Source: Streptomyces chrestomyceticus JCM 4735
GTDB lineage: Bacteria > Actinomycetota > Actinomycetes > Streptomycetales > Streptomycetaceae
NCBI RefSeq assembly: GCF_003865135.1
Contig: NZ_BHZC01000001.1
Coordinates: 8,370,001-8,434,000, forward strand
Length of the DNA stretch: 64,000 nt
Reading direction: 5' to 3'
Below are positions 12,601-19,642 of this stretch, piece after piece. Position numbers and translations under genes: made by a program. Below the pieces are notes generated by a model, which searched no databases, had not been told where the DNA came from, and saw only the letters and a list, made by a program, of their open reading frames with translations. Numbering within the stretch: position 1 is the first letter of the stretch; each line of letters opens with the position of its first letter.

Positions 12601-15600
12601 GGAGGCTGGCCCGGGCATCGTCCCGGCGGCCGTCTGCGGGACGCTCCGCCGCGACGAGGGCGGCCCGACCCAACTGGTCACCTCGCTCGCCGAGGCGTTC
12701 GTCAACGGGGCGTCGGTGGACTGGCAGGCGGTGCTTCCCGCTGGGAAGCGGGTGGAGCTGCCGACGTACGCGTTCCAGCACGAGCGGTTCTGGCCGAAGG
12801 CGGCAGCCACGGTTTCCGGTGGTGATCCGGTGTCGCTGGGCCTGGGTGCGGTGGGACATCCGCTGTTGGGCGCGGCGGTTGAACTGGCGGCTGGCGAGAG
12901 TCTGGTGTGCACCGGCCGGTTGTCGGTGCGTACGCATCCCTGGCTGGCCGACCACGCCGTCGGCGGTGTGGTGCTGCTGCCGGGCACCGGCTTCGTGGAG
13001 CTGGCCGTGTGCGCGGGGGACCAGGCCGGCTGCGGTGTGCTGGAGGAGCTGACGCTCCAGGCGCCGCTCGCATTCCCCGAGGACGGCGCTGCGGTCCAGA
13101 TCCAGGTGGTGCTGGCCGGGCCGGATGCCGAAGGCCGCCGTAGCGTCGAGGTCTTCTCCCGGCTCGATGTCGCTGGTCAGTCGCAGGGGTGGACGCAGCA
13201 CGCCAGTGGCACGCTCGCCCCCGCCGGCCCGGCAGCCGAGGCCGACGACGACTTCGAGGTGTGGCCGCCCCGTAACGCCACCACGGTAGACGTCTCCGAC
13301 CTCTACCAGTCCGCTGCCGAAGGCCCCTACGGTTACGGTCCGGCGTTCCAGGGACTGCGGGCAGCATGGCGGCGGGGCGAGGACGTCTTCGCCGAGGTGG
13401 CACTGCCCGAGGAAGTGGCGCAGGACGCCGCCGCCTTCGGCCTGCACCCGGCGCTGCTGGACGCCGTACTGCAGGCTGCCTTCCTGATGGGCGACGCGGA
13501 AGAGAGCGCAACCGAAGAGGTTAGGTTGCCGTTCGCCTGGACCGGTGTGGAGCTGCACGCCAGTGGCGCATCGGTGCTGCGCGCCCGCTTGCGTCGTGAT
13601 GCGCAAGGCACGCTGACGGTGACGGCCGCCGATGCCGCAGGTCAGCCGGTGATTTCCGTAACCTCGCTGATCACCCGCCTGGTGGACACCGGCCAGCTCG
13701 GCAGCGCCGTGTCGCCGGTGGCGGATGCCTTGTTCACCGTCGCCTGGATGCCCATCAGCGGCACCGAGTCCATAGCCCCCGTCGCCGGGGAGTGGGCACT
13801 GATCGGCGCCGACCGCTTCGCTGTCGCCGAGACCCTGGGCCGGACCGGCATCCCAGTGCAGTGCTTCCCCGGACTGAAGGAGCTGGCCGCTGCCACAGCG
13901 GACCGGAAGATCGACCCCGCCTTCGTCCTGGCCTGCGCCGGTGGCGAAGGCCGGAGCGAGGAAGACCCGGCGCGGGCCGCTGCCCGGATGACTGGCGAGA
14001 CCCTGCTCCTGGCACAGGAGTGGCTGGGCGAGGAACGGTTGGCGGACAGCCGACTCGTGATCCTCACGCGTGGCGCGGTGGCGGTCTCGGCCGATGAGGG
14101 CGTGACCGATCTGCCGGCAGCAACCCTGGCCGGCCTGGTGCGCTCGGCCCAGTCCGAGAACCCCGACCGGCTGCTCCTCGTCGACCTCCCGGCCACCAAC
14201 ACCGCCGACCAGATCGCCGTACTCCCGGACGCGCTCCCGGCCGCACTCGCCGCCGGGGAACCCGAGGTGGCCATTCGCGACACCGCCGTCCACGGGCGGC
14301 GGCTGACCCGTCCATCCGGCTCCACGGCGGCAGTTGAACGACCCGCCAACCCGCCCGGTGCCCGTTCGGCGCTGATCACGGGCGGTACGGGCACGCTGGG
14401 TGGTCTGGTGGCCGGGCACCTGGTGGTGTCGGGGCGGGCCGAGCACGTGGTCCTGACCAGCCGTTCGGGGCCCGGTGCGGCCGGTGCGGCAGTGCTGGCC
14501 GCGCGGTTGGCACAGGCAGGTGCTTCGGTGCAGGTGACGGCATGTGATGCCGCGGACCGCCAGAAGCTGACCGCAGTGGTAGCAACAATCCCGGCGCCAG
14601 CGCCGTTGCGGACTGTGGTGCACACCGCGGGTGTGCTGGACGACGGTACGGTCGGTTCCCTGACCGCGCAGCGGGTGGCCGGGGTGCTGCGGCCGAAGGC
14701 GGACGGTGCCTGGAACCTCCACGAGCTGACCCGGGGACTGGACCTGGACCACTTCGTACTGTTCTCGTCCTCGGCGGCGGCGTTCGGAGTGCCGGGGCAG
14801 GGCAATTACGTGGCGGCCAATGCCTTCCTGGACGCACTGGCCGCGCAGCGGCGGGCGTCGGGCCTTCCGGGTGTCTCGCTGGGATGGGGGCTGTGGGCCG
14901 AGGTATCCGGGCTGACCGGGCAACTGGCCGATTCCGACCGGTCCCGGATGTCGCGTGGTGGTGCGTTGGCGCTCAGTGCCGACGAGGGCTTGGCGCTGTT
15001 GGATCTGTGTCTGGCCCGGGATGAGGCGGTGCTCGTGCCGTCGCGGCTGGACCTGGCCGGGCTGCGGGCCCAGGCGGCGCGCAGTGCGCAGGTCCCGCCG
15101 TTGTGGCGGGCCTTGGTCAGCGCCGGAACCGGGCGGCGCAGCGCCGCCGGGACGGACGACGCGAACGCGGACTCGCTGCACCGGCAACTGGCCGCACTGC
15201 CCGCCGCCGAGCGCGACGAGATGCTCCTGAACCTGGTACGGGCCCACGTCGCCGCCGTCCTGGGGCACGCCTCGGCCGAAGCCGTCGAGCCGGGCCGGGC
15301 CTTCACAGACCTGGGCTTCGACTCGCTCACCGCCGTCCAGCTCCGTAACCGGCTGAACACCGCGACCGGGCTGCGGCTGCCCGCCACCCTGGTCTTCGAC
15401 TACCCCAACCCGGCCGCGCTCGCCGGCCACCTGCGCGGACGGCTCGGCGACGGGCCGCAGGCGCGCACGAAGGCCGCCACCGCCCCGGCGGCAGCGGAGA
15501 CGTCAGGAGCCGGGGCGCCGGACGAGCCGATCGCCATCGTGGGGATGAGCTGCCGCTTCCCCGGCGGCACGGCCGACCCCGAGGACCTGTGGCGGATGCT

Positions 15601-18600
15601 GCGCGACGGCGAGGACGCCATCTCGGCCTTCCCCACCGACCGCGGCTGGGACCTGGACGGGCTGCACGACCCGGACGCCGCGCGGAGCGGCACCGCCCGT
15701 ACACAGGCCGGCGGGTTCGTGCAGGACGCCGCTTCCTTCGACGCCGGATTCTTCGAGATCAGCCCGCGCGAGGCCCTTGCCATGGACCCGCAGCAGCGGC
15801 TGTTGCTGGAGCTTGCCTGGGAGGCGTTCGAGCGGTCGGGGATCGACCCGGCCACCCTGCGCTCCAGCCCGACCGGCACCTTCGTCGGCGGCTACACCTC
15901 GGGCTACGAGACGAGTGTGCTGGCGCAGGGCGGCGCCGAGTCCCAGGGGCACCTGATGACTGGCATCGCCACCAGCGTCCTGTCCGGCCGGCTGGCCTAC
16001 ACCTTCGGGCTGGAGGGCCCGGCGGTGACGGTCGACACGGCCTGCTCGTCGGCGCTGGTGGCGCTGCACCTGGCCGCGCAGTCGCTGCGGTCGGGGGAGT
16101 GCTCGCTGGCGCTGGCGGGCGGTGTGACGGTCATGGCCACTCCGGGTACGTTCGTGGAGTTCTCCCGCCAGCGCGGGCTGGCCGCGGACGGCCGCTGCAA
16201 GGCGTTCGCCGCCGCGGCCGACGGCACCGGCTTCGCCGAGGGGGCCGGTCTGCTCGTCATCGAGCGGCTTTCGGACGCGCAGCGCAACGGTCACCCGGTG
16301 TTGGCGGTGCTGCGGGGCAGTGCCACCAACCAGGACGGTGCGTCGAACGGTTTGACCGCGCCCAACGGGCCGTCGCAGCAGCGGGTGATCCGCGCCGCGC
16401 TGGCCAACTCCCGTCTGATGCCCGGTGACGTGGATGTGGTGGAGGCGCACGGCACCGGCACCACACTCGGCGACCCCATCGAGGCGCAGGCGCTGCTGGC
16501 CACTTACGGTCAGGATCGCGGCGAGGGCGATCCGTTGTGGCTCGGTTCGGTGAAGTCCAACATCGGTCACACTCAGGCCGCTGCGGGTGTCGCTGGTGTC
16601 ATCAAGATGGTGCTGGCCCTCCAACACGGAGAGCTGCCGCGCACCCTGCACGTGGACGAGCCCAGCCCGCACATCGACTGGACCGGTGGCGAGGTGCGGC
16701 TGCTCACCGAGCCGGTGCCGTGGCAGGCGAACGGCCGGCCCCGCCGGGCCGGCGTCTCCTCCTTCGGCATCAGCGGCACCAACGCGCACGTCATCCTCGA
16801 AGAGGCACCCGCGCCGCCCGCCGGGTCCGACAGGCACGTACCGCCCACCGGGTCCGACAGGCACGTACCGCCCGCCGGGCCCGAGAGCCACGTACCGCCG
16901 GCTGGCCCCGAGACCCACGTACCGCCGGCTGGCCCCGAGACCCACGCGGGGCCCCCGCCCGGTGCCGCAACCGCTCCGGCGGCCGGCTCGGCCGTACCGT
17001 CGGCGGTGCCGTGGCCGCTGTCCGCGCGGACCCCGGAAGCGCTGCGGGCCCAGGCGGGACGGCTGCGCCAGTTCCTGCTGGAGCGGCCGGAACTCGACCT
17101 GGTGGACGTCGGATTCTCGCTGGCCACCACGCGTACCGCCTTCGACCACCGGGCGGTGGTGCAGGGCACGGACCGGGACGGGCTGCTGGCGGGCCTCGCG
17201 GTGGCCGCCGCGGGGGTGCAGACCCGGGACGTGGTGACCGGAACCGCTAAGGCGGGCCGCAAACCGGTCTTCGTCTTCCCCGGCGCGGCCGCATCACCCG
17301 GAGGTCCCGGCGCGGACGTCCGGCTGGACGCCGTGGCCGCGCTGCTGGAGGAGTCGCCGGTCTTCGCCGACCGGATCGCCGACTGCGAGCAGGCCCTGGC
17401 GCCCTTCGTGGACTGGAAGGTGACCGAGGTGCTGCGGGCCGGCGGGGTCAGCCCGGTGCTCACCGCCCCCGAGATCCACCGCCCGGTGCTGTGGGCGGTG
17501 CTGGTGGCGCTCGCCGCGCTGTGGCGCTCCGCCGGTGTGCACCCGGCCGCGGTGGCCGGGCACGGGGTGGGCGAGATCGCCGCCGCCCAGGTGGCCGGTG
17601 TGCTGACGACGGCGGACGCGGCCCGGCTGGCCGTGCTGTGCGGCGGGACACCGGCCGGTCCGGGCGCCGTCCAACCGCGGCCGGGGACGGTGCCGCTCTA
17701 CTCCACCCGGTCCATGGACTGGGTGGACGGCGCGGAGCTGGAGGCCGAGCACTGGCTGCCGTACCCGGGGCAGGAACCGCCCGTCCCCGTAAGGGAGCTG
17801 GCCGAGGCCCTGGCCGGAGCCGGGCTCGGTGCGTACGTCGAGGTCGGCCCGGAGCCGGTGCTCGCCACCGCCCTGACCCAGGCCCTCCAGGCCGAAGGGA
17901 GCGGCGCGGACCGCGACGGTGCGCCCGTGGTCACCGCGGCCCTGCGCCGTGGGGAGTTGGGCCTGCGGGCGTTCACCTCCGCGCTGGCCGCCCTGCACGT
18001 GCGGGGCGTGACCGTCGACTGGGCCGCGGTGCTGGGCGGCGGACGCCGGGTTGACCTGCCCACCTACGCCTTCCAGCGGGAACGGTACTGGCCGCAACCG
18101 CCGACCCGGACCGCTGCCGAAGCTCCCGCGGCCGGCTCCCTGTCCCCGGACGAGCAGCGGTTGTGGTCCGCGTTGGCGGAGCAGGACATGAGCGCGCTGA
18201 GCGAGGTGCTGGGCACCGGCACGCCGTTGCGCGAGGACATGCCACTGGGCGAGGTACTGGCGTACGTGGCTGCCTGGCGCCGGGAGCGCACCGCACCGGA
18301 CGGGACGGCCGAGACCGATGCCGCGGGCACGGCCGAGGGCACCGCACCGGAAGGTGCGCACGGTGCCGGGGCCGACTGGCGGCAACGGCTCGCCGAAGTC
18401 GGCCCGGCGCAGCAGCAGGAGCTGTTGAGCGCACTGGTCCGCGAGGAGATCGCGGCGATGCTCGGATACGGGTCCGTGGACTCCGTCCCGCAGTACGGCG
18501 ACGTCTTCGAACTCGGCATGACCTCGATGTCGGCCGTTCAACTGCGGCTGCGAATGAACGAGCTGACTGGTCTTACACTGCCGGAGGGCTTCGTCTATGA

Positions 18601-18685
18601 CCTCTATATGCCGGAAGCCATCGCGGAGTACCTGCTCGGCGAGCTGACGGTGGCACTTCGGGAAGGCACTCCCGAAGACCGGTAG
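3626..18685 (+). CDS. Modular type I PKS, three modules; last module has a truncated, serine-less AT
   Basis: A 5019-residue protein. The ATG at 3626 is chosen because GGAGG lies just upstream and an N-terminal docking coiled coil (residues 1-33) follows; a GTG at 3614 is less likely. Module A: KS (35-458, TACSSS Cys205), AT (568-875, GHSQGE and YASH, hence methylmalonyl-CoA), DH (941-1222), ER (1435-1750), KR (1768-1958, LDD), ACP (2045-2128). Module B: KS (2155-2578), AT (2703-3011, GHSQGE/YASH, methylmalonyl), DH (3075-3356), KR (3577-3758), ACP (3855-3938). Module C: an intact KS (3965-4391), then an AT remnant (4546-4818) reading GHGVGE where Gly4647 replaces the nucleophilic Ser; it lacks about 100 residues including the YASH region and has lost the GQGSQW motif. 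No reductive domains follow. The final ACP (4911-5005) reads ELGMTSMSAVQLR, unlike every other ACP here. Module C must be loaded in trans or skip extension. The protein probably feeds the condensation protein at 19643. Confidence 0.95.
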   Translation: MTGQADKLLEALRASVKETERLRQQNRQLVSAASEPLAIVGMSCRYPGGVTTPEELWELVSTGGDAIAGVPADRGWDTEDLHDPGRPDSSSSAEGGFLRDAAAFDADFFGISPREALAMDPQQRLLLETSWEALERAGVAPASLRGSQTGVFVGVGPSDYGANPALHTDDLQWHLITGGATSVMSGRISYLLGLQGPAVSVDTACSSSLVALHLAAQAVRAGECSLALAGGATVMASAIGIRGFSRQDGLAADGRCKAFSADADGMGMGEGAGMVVVERLSDARRNGHKVLAVLRGSAVNQDGASNGLTAPNGPSQQRVIRAALAGARLTASEVDVVEAHGTGTKLGDPIEAQALLATYGQERPEGRPLWLGSVKSNIGHAQQAAGVAGVIKMVLALQHGELPRTLHADEPSPHVDWASGEVKLLTEPVPWPSGDRVRRAGVSSFGLSGTNAHVILEEAPAAEGVEAVGESGEPVLPVVAGAGAWVLSGRTAGALAAQAGRLGEWVSLRSALRPVDVAWSLAATRSVFEHRAVVVGGDREQVLAGLGGLASGVPGGAVVSGVARLGGRPVFAFAGQGSQWVGMGRELAGVSPVFAARLDECAAALEPYVDWSLTEVLAGAEGAPALEAADVVQPALWAVMVSLAAVWEAAGVVPEAVVGHSQGEIAAATVAGMLSLEDGACVVALRSRALKVLAGAGGMLSVSRPASEVEECLVRFGERVSLAAVNGPSATVVSGEPEALEELRAEFEAEGARARMVAVDYASHSAQVDRLEEEITSVLAGISPRRGRVPMVSAMTGETLTGEELDAGYWFRSLRATVHYDRAVRVLAGQGHQVFVEVTPHPVLVGAMHDTLQDLAQEAGPGVMPAAVCGTLRRDEGGADRLVASLAEAFVNGASVDWQAVLPAGQQVELPTYAFQHERFWPKATAMAAGGDPVSLGLGAVGHPLLGAAVELAAGEGVVCTGRLSVRTHPWLADHAVGGVVLLPGTGFVELAVRAGDQAGCGLLEELTLHAPLVFPEDGAAVQVQVVLAGPDGEGRRAVEVFSRSDVAGQSQGWTQHASGVLAPAGPAAAAEDDFAVWPPRNATTVNVSGLYQSAAEGPYGYGPAFQGLRAVWRRGEEVFAEVALPEEVAEDAAAFGLHPALLDAVLHASALLEAEGEGEPGEIRLPFAWTGVELHASGASVLRARLRRDAQGTLTVTAADAAGQPVISVASLITRPVDTGQLGSAGSAVADALFTVAWMPVSGAESVSPVAGEWALIGADRFDVAGRLTAAGTPVRCFPGLEELAAAAAGREIDPAFVLVCAGGEGRSGEDPARAAARVTGETLVLVQEWLGEERLAESRLVVLTRGAVAVSAGEGVADLPAAALAGLVRSAQSENPDRLLLIDLPATGTAEQVTELPVAVATGAPELALRNGAVHARRLVRPSGELSVPEGRWRLEPDAGGSLEGLSLLPAPEADEPLAVGQVRIAVGAAGLNFRDVLIALGMYPGGGVLGSEIAGTVLEAGPGVGHLVPGDRVTGIGEGGFGPVVVTDARQLVRIPDGWSFAEAASVPTAFMTAWYALAELAGAKPGQRVLVHAATGGVGMAAVQIARYLGLEVFATASPGKWPVLAAMGLDAEHVSSSRSAGFEGDFLAATDGAGMDIVVNSLAGELTDASLRLLPRGGAFVEMGRTDVRDAQAVAADRPGVTYRSFDLGEAGPEGLGTMLSRIVELLSAGELQRLPMRAWEVRRARDAFRFMQQARHTGKIVLTIPAHFSAAQQPEAARSGARSALITGGTGTLGSLVAGHLVVSGRAQHVVLTSRSGPGAVGVAALAARLAQAGTSVQVTACDAADRPELAAVVAAVPARCPLRTVVHTAGVLDDGTVGSLTAQRVAGVLRPKADGAWNLHELTRDLVPELEDFVLFSSSAAAFGVPGQGNYVAANAFLDALAAERRASGLPGVSLGWGLWAEVSGLTGQLAESDRSRMSRGGALALSADEGLALLDLCLARDEALLVPSRLDLAGLRAQAARSAQVPPLWRALVGASSGRRSAAGAGDAGADSLHQRLSGLSGQERTRLLTDLVRTHAAAVLGHASAEAVEAGRAFTDLGFDSLTAVELRNRLSAATGLRLPATLVFDYPNPAALAGHLKARIIGDGDGDGQAVSPLPTGTTQQTSGEPIAIVGLACRFPGGVNDPEGFWRLLADGTDAVSRFPDDRGWDVEALYDPDPDSVGTSYTREGGFIGDAGGFDADFFGISPREALAMDPQQRQVLETSWEALERAGIDPSALRGSQTGVFVGGFASAYGIGVATGDEGAEGNLTTGFATSVLSGRVSYALGLEGPAVTVDTACSSSLVALHLACQAIRAGECSMALAGGSTIISTPDGIVGFSRQRGLAADGRCKAFSADADGMGFAEGTGVLVVERLSDARRNGHPVLAVVRGSAVNQDGASNGLTAPNGPSQQRVIRAALAGAHLTAADVDVVEAHGTGTKLGDPIEAQALLATYGQERPEGRPLWLGSVKSNIGHTQAAAGVAGVIKMVLALQHGQLPRTLHADEPSPHIDWTEGEVRLLTEQVPWQTNDRPRIAGISSFGISGTNAHVLLEEAPAEEPAHGNGDPVDADTATSASVLSMAGADAAAETVSAWLVSGRSAAGLAAQADRLRDWLTARPELGSADVAWSLAATRSVFEHRAVVVGWDRDQALAGLAGLASGTPSGSLVAGTARPDARPVFAFAGQGSQWVGMGRELARTSPVFAGRLAECAAALAPYVDWSLSDVLAGAEGAPALEAADVVQPALWAVMVSLAAVWEAAGVAPDAVVGHSQGEIAAATVAGMLSLQDGARVVALRSRALKVLAGAGGMLSVSRPAAEVEERLARFGDRVSLAAVNGPSATVISGEPAALEELKSEFEAAGARARMVAVDYASHCAQVDRLEEEITTVLAGMSPRRGRVPMVSAMTGETLTGEELDASYWFRSLRATVHYDRAVRVLAGRGHQVFVEVTPHPVLMGAMNDTLEEVAQEAGPGIVPAAVCGTLRRDEGGPTQLVTSLAEAFVNGASVDWQAVLPAGKRVELPTYAFQHERFWPKAAATVSGGDPVSLGLGAVGHPLLGAAVELAAGESLVCTGRLSVRTHPWLADHAVGGVVLLPGTGFVELAVCAGDQAGCGVLEELTLQAPLAFPEDGAAVQIQVVLAGPDAEGRRSVEVFSRLDVAGQSQGWTQHASGTLAPAGPAAEADDDFEVWPPRNATTVDVSDLYQSAAEGPYGYGPAFQGLRAAWRRGEDVFAEVALPEEVAQDAAAFGLHPALLDAVLQAAFLMGDAEESATEEVRLPFAWTGVELHASGASVLRARLRRDAQGTLTVTAADAAGQPVISVTSLITRLVDTGQLGSAVSPVADALFTVAWMPISGTESIAPVAGEWALIGADRFAVAETLGRTGIPVQCFPGLKELAAATADRKIDPAFVLACAGGEGRSEEDPARAAARMTGETLLLAQEWLGEERLADSRLVILTRGAVAVSADEGVTDLPAATLAGLVRSAQSENPDRLLLVDLPATNTADQIAVLPDALPAALAAGEPEVAIRDTAVHGRRLTRPSGSTAAVERPANPPGARSALITGGTGTLGGLVAGHLVVSGRAEHVVLTSRSGPGAAGAAVLAARLAQAGASVQVTACDAADRQKLTAVVATIPAPAPLRTVVHTAGVLDDGTVGSLTAQRVAGVLRPKADGAWNLHELTRGLDLDHFVLFSSSAAAFGVPGQGNYVAANAFLDALAAQRRASGLPGVSLGWGLWAEVSGLTGQLADSDRSRMSRGGALALSADEGLALLDLCLARDEAVLVPSRLDLAGLRAQAARSAQVPPLWRALVSAGTGRRSAAGTDDANADSLHRQLAALPAAERDEMLLNLVRAHVAAVLGHASAEAVEPGRAFTDLGFDSLTAVQLRNRLNTATGLRLPATLVFDYPNPAALAGHLRGRLGDGPQARTKAATAPAAAETSGAGAPDEPIAIVGMSCRFPGGTADPEDLWRMLRDGEDAISAFPTDRGWDLDGLHDPDAARSGTARTQAGGFVQDAASFDAGFFEISPREALAMDPQQRLLLELAWEAFERSGIDPATLRSSPTGTFVGGYTSGYETSVLAQGGAESQGHLMTGIATSVLSGRLAYTFGLEGPAVTVDTACSSALVALHLAAQSLRSGECSLALAGGVTVMATPGTFVEFSRQRGLAADGRCKAFAAAADGTGFAEGAGLLVIERLSDAQRNGHPVLAVLRGSATNQDGASNGLTAPNGPSQQRVIRAALANSRLMPGDVDVVEAHGTGTTLGDPIEAQALLATYGQDRGEGDPLWLGSVKSNIGHTQAAAGVAGVIKMVLALQHGELPRTLHVDEPSPHIDWTGGEVRLLTEPVPWQANGRPRRAGVSSFGISGTNAHVILEEAPAPPAGSDRHVPPTGSDRHVPPAGPESHVPPAGPETHVPPAGPETHAGPPPGAATAPAAGSAVPSAVPWPLSARTPEALRAQAGRLRQFLLERPELDLVDVGFSLATTRTAFDHRAVVQGTDRDGLLAGLAVAAAGVQTRDVVTGTAKAGRKPVFVFPGAAASPGGPGADVRLDAVAALLEESPVFADRIADCEQALAPFVDWKVTEVLRAGGVSPVLTAPEIHRPVLWAVLVALAALWRSAGVHPAAVAGHGVGEIAAAQVAGVLTTADAARLAVLCGGTPAGPGAVQPRPGTVPLYSTRSMDWVDGAELEAEHWLPYPGQEPPVPVRELAEALAGAGLGAYVEVGPEPVLATALTQALQAEGSGADRDGAPVVTAALRRGELGLRAFTSALAALHVRGVTVDWAAVLGGGRRVDLPTYAFQRERYWPQPPTRTAAEAPAAGSLSPDEQRLWSALAEQDMSALSEVLGTGTPLREDMPLGEVLAYVAAWRRERTAPDGTAETDAAGTAEGTAPEGAHGAGADWRQRLAEVGPAQQQELLSALVREEIAAMLGYGSVDSVPQYGDVFELGMTSMSAVQLRLRMNELTGLTLPEGFVYDLYMPEAIAEYLLGELTVALREGTPEDR
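5052..6192 (+). repeat. AT-region duplicate, copy 1 (matches 27624-28764)
   Basis: This 1141-base stretch, covering the KS-AT linker and most of the methylmalonyl AT, has an equal-length collinear counterpart at 27624-28764 in the loading module of another PKS gene. Long runs are identical by eye; the clearest divergence is in the linker (about 5135-5260). Third codon positions here use more T and G than in the flanking KS, which suggests the block has spread by recombination. Confidence 0.75.
16811..16945 (+). repeat. Five 27-bp tandem repeats in the KS-AT linker
   Basis: Five in-frame 9-residue units encode (A/V)PP(A/T)G(S/P)(D/E)(R/S/T)H, i.e. PPAGSDRH, VPPTGSDRH, VPPAGPESH and VPPAGPETH twice. 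They lengthen the KS-AT linker of module C, directly before the degenerate AT (residues about 4396-4440). The other modules here have no such insertion. Confidence 0.9.
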
Positions 18686-18797
18686 CAGACCGCCGGAAAT
18701 CCGGGAAAGCGCCGATGCCCGACCGGATTTCGTTGCTCAGTTCCGCAGGCTGCAGTGCGGGGAAACCAGCCAGCCAACTCCGATGATGGGATGAGAA

Positions 18798-19637
18798 GTG
18801 CCGAACGAGAACGCCTGGAGCGTCATAGCCGAGCCTGCCTCGAATTCCCTGATACTCGGCGTCGACTTTCCTGCGGCCGGCCGTCACGAGGCGGGCTTCG
18901 ACGACCTGGTGAAGGGAATGGGCACCGCCTGGTCCGGGCACGGGGTGCTGCAGACCTCGCCGCCGCCGGTGCGGCTGGCCGACCGGCCGTCCGGCGACTT
19001 CTACACCGACCACTGGCTGCGGTCGGGCGACTGGGAGAAGTACGAGGTCGTGGCGGTGCTCGGATACTGCGTCGGCGCGGTCTACGCGGGCCGGGTCGCC
19101 GAGCGGCTGGCGGCGGTGCAGGGCAGGATGCCCCAGGTGGTGCTGTTCGACGCACAGCTCGCCGATCTGCCGCTGCTGGCCTCGGAGATGCACAAGATGA
19201 TCGGGCAGGCCGCCGCGGTGCTCAGCGAGCAGGAGGCGGAGGGAGGCCGGAAACGGGCCGTCGAAATCGTCGCCACCCCGTCGATCGGCATGGCGGAGGC
19301 GGCCGGGCAGATGGTCGAGCTGTACCGGGAGCTGGCCGCTTCGGGTTTCCGGCGGATCGGTCTGTCGGAGTCCCGCTGCGAAGAGATGGTGCTGCTTTTC
19401 GAGTCGTACATGACCTGGCTCTCGGCCTCGTCCCGTATCGACCCGGCCGGTGCCTGGGGCGATGCGATCGGCCTCACCTCGGCCGACTACGGCGAATTGG
19501 AGAAGGCCGGTGCCACCACCGTCGTGAACGCCGCCACCGCGGCGATCGGCCGGCGGATACCCGTCGAGACCCGCCACATCGATCTCCTGCGGGATGCGTC
19601 GACCGTGCGCGCCCTGCTCGCCAACACCGAATTCTGA
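18798..19637 (+). CDS. Alpha/beta-hydrolase-fold protein with Cys nucleophile; possible carrier-to-carrier acyltransferase
   Basis: A 279-residue soluble protein with a GTG start, preceded by a weak purine-rich site (gggatgag). The only strong motif is a nucleophile elbow, LGYCVGAVYAGRVAERL, with Cys91 where thioesterases of this fold carry Ser (GxSxG). Residues downstream (VVLFDAQ) resemble the next strand of a thioesterase-like fold; a clear Asp/His pair cannot be assigned by eye. Cys-nucleophile members of this fold, such as CmaE and SyrC, move aminoacyl groups between carrier proteins rather than hydrolysing them; that is known for those families and only inferred here. The gene lies between the PKS protein with the unloaded last module and a C-A-PCP protein with a dead A domain, 5 bases from the latter, so it is surely co-translated with it. 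Either carrier could be its target. A proofreading thioesterase is the main alternative. Confidence 0.6.
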   Translation: MPNENAWSVIAEPASNSLILGVDFPAAGRHEAGFDDLVKGMGTAWSGHGVLQTSPPPVRLADRPSGDFYTDHWLRSGDWEKYEVVAVLGYCVGAVYAGRVAERLAAVQGRMPQVVLFDAQLADLPLLASEMHKMIGQAAAVLSEQEAEGGRKRAVEIVATPSIGMAEAAGQMVELYRELAASGFRRIGLSESRCEEMVLLFESYMTWLSASSRIDPAGAWGDAIGLTSADYGELEKAGATTVVNAATAAIGRRIPVETRHIDLLRDASTVRALLANTEF

Positions 19638-19642
19638 CCGGC

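Noticed and set aside
4955..15430. Very long minus-strand open frames (4955-9286, 9683-15430)
   Set aside because: They lie antisense to strongly coding PKS modules, have Arg/His/Gln-rich translations without domains, and arise from the GC-rich third positions of the real genes.
15520..16800. Reading the last PKS module as wholly inactive
   Set aside because: Its KS keeps the Cys and both His motifs and its ACP keeps the phosphopantetheine Ser, so only the AT is lost.
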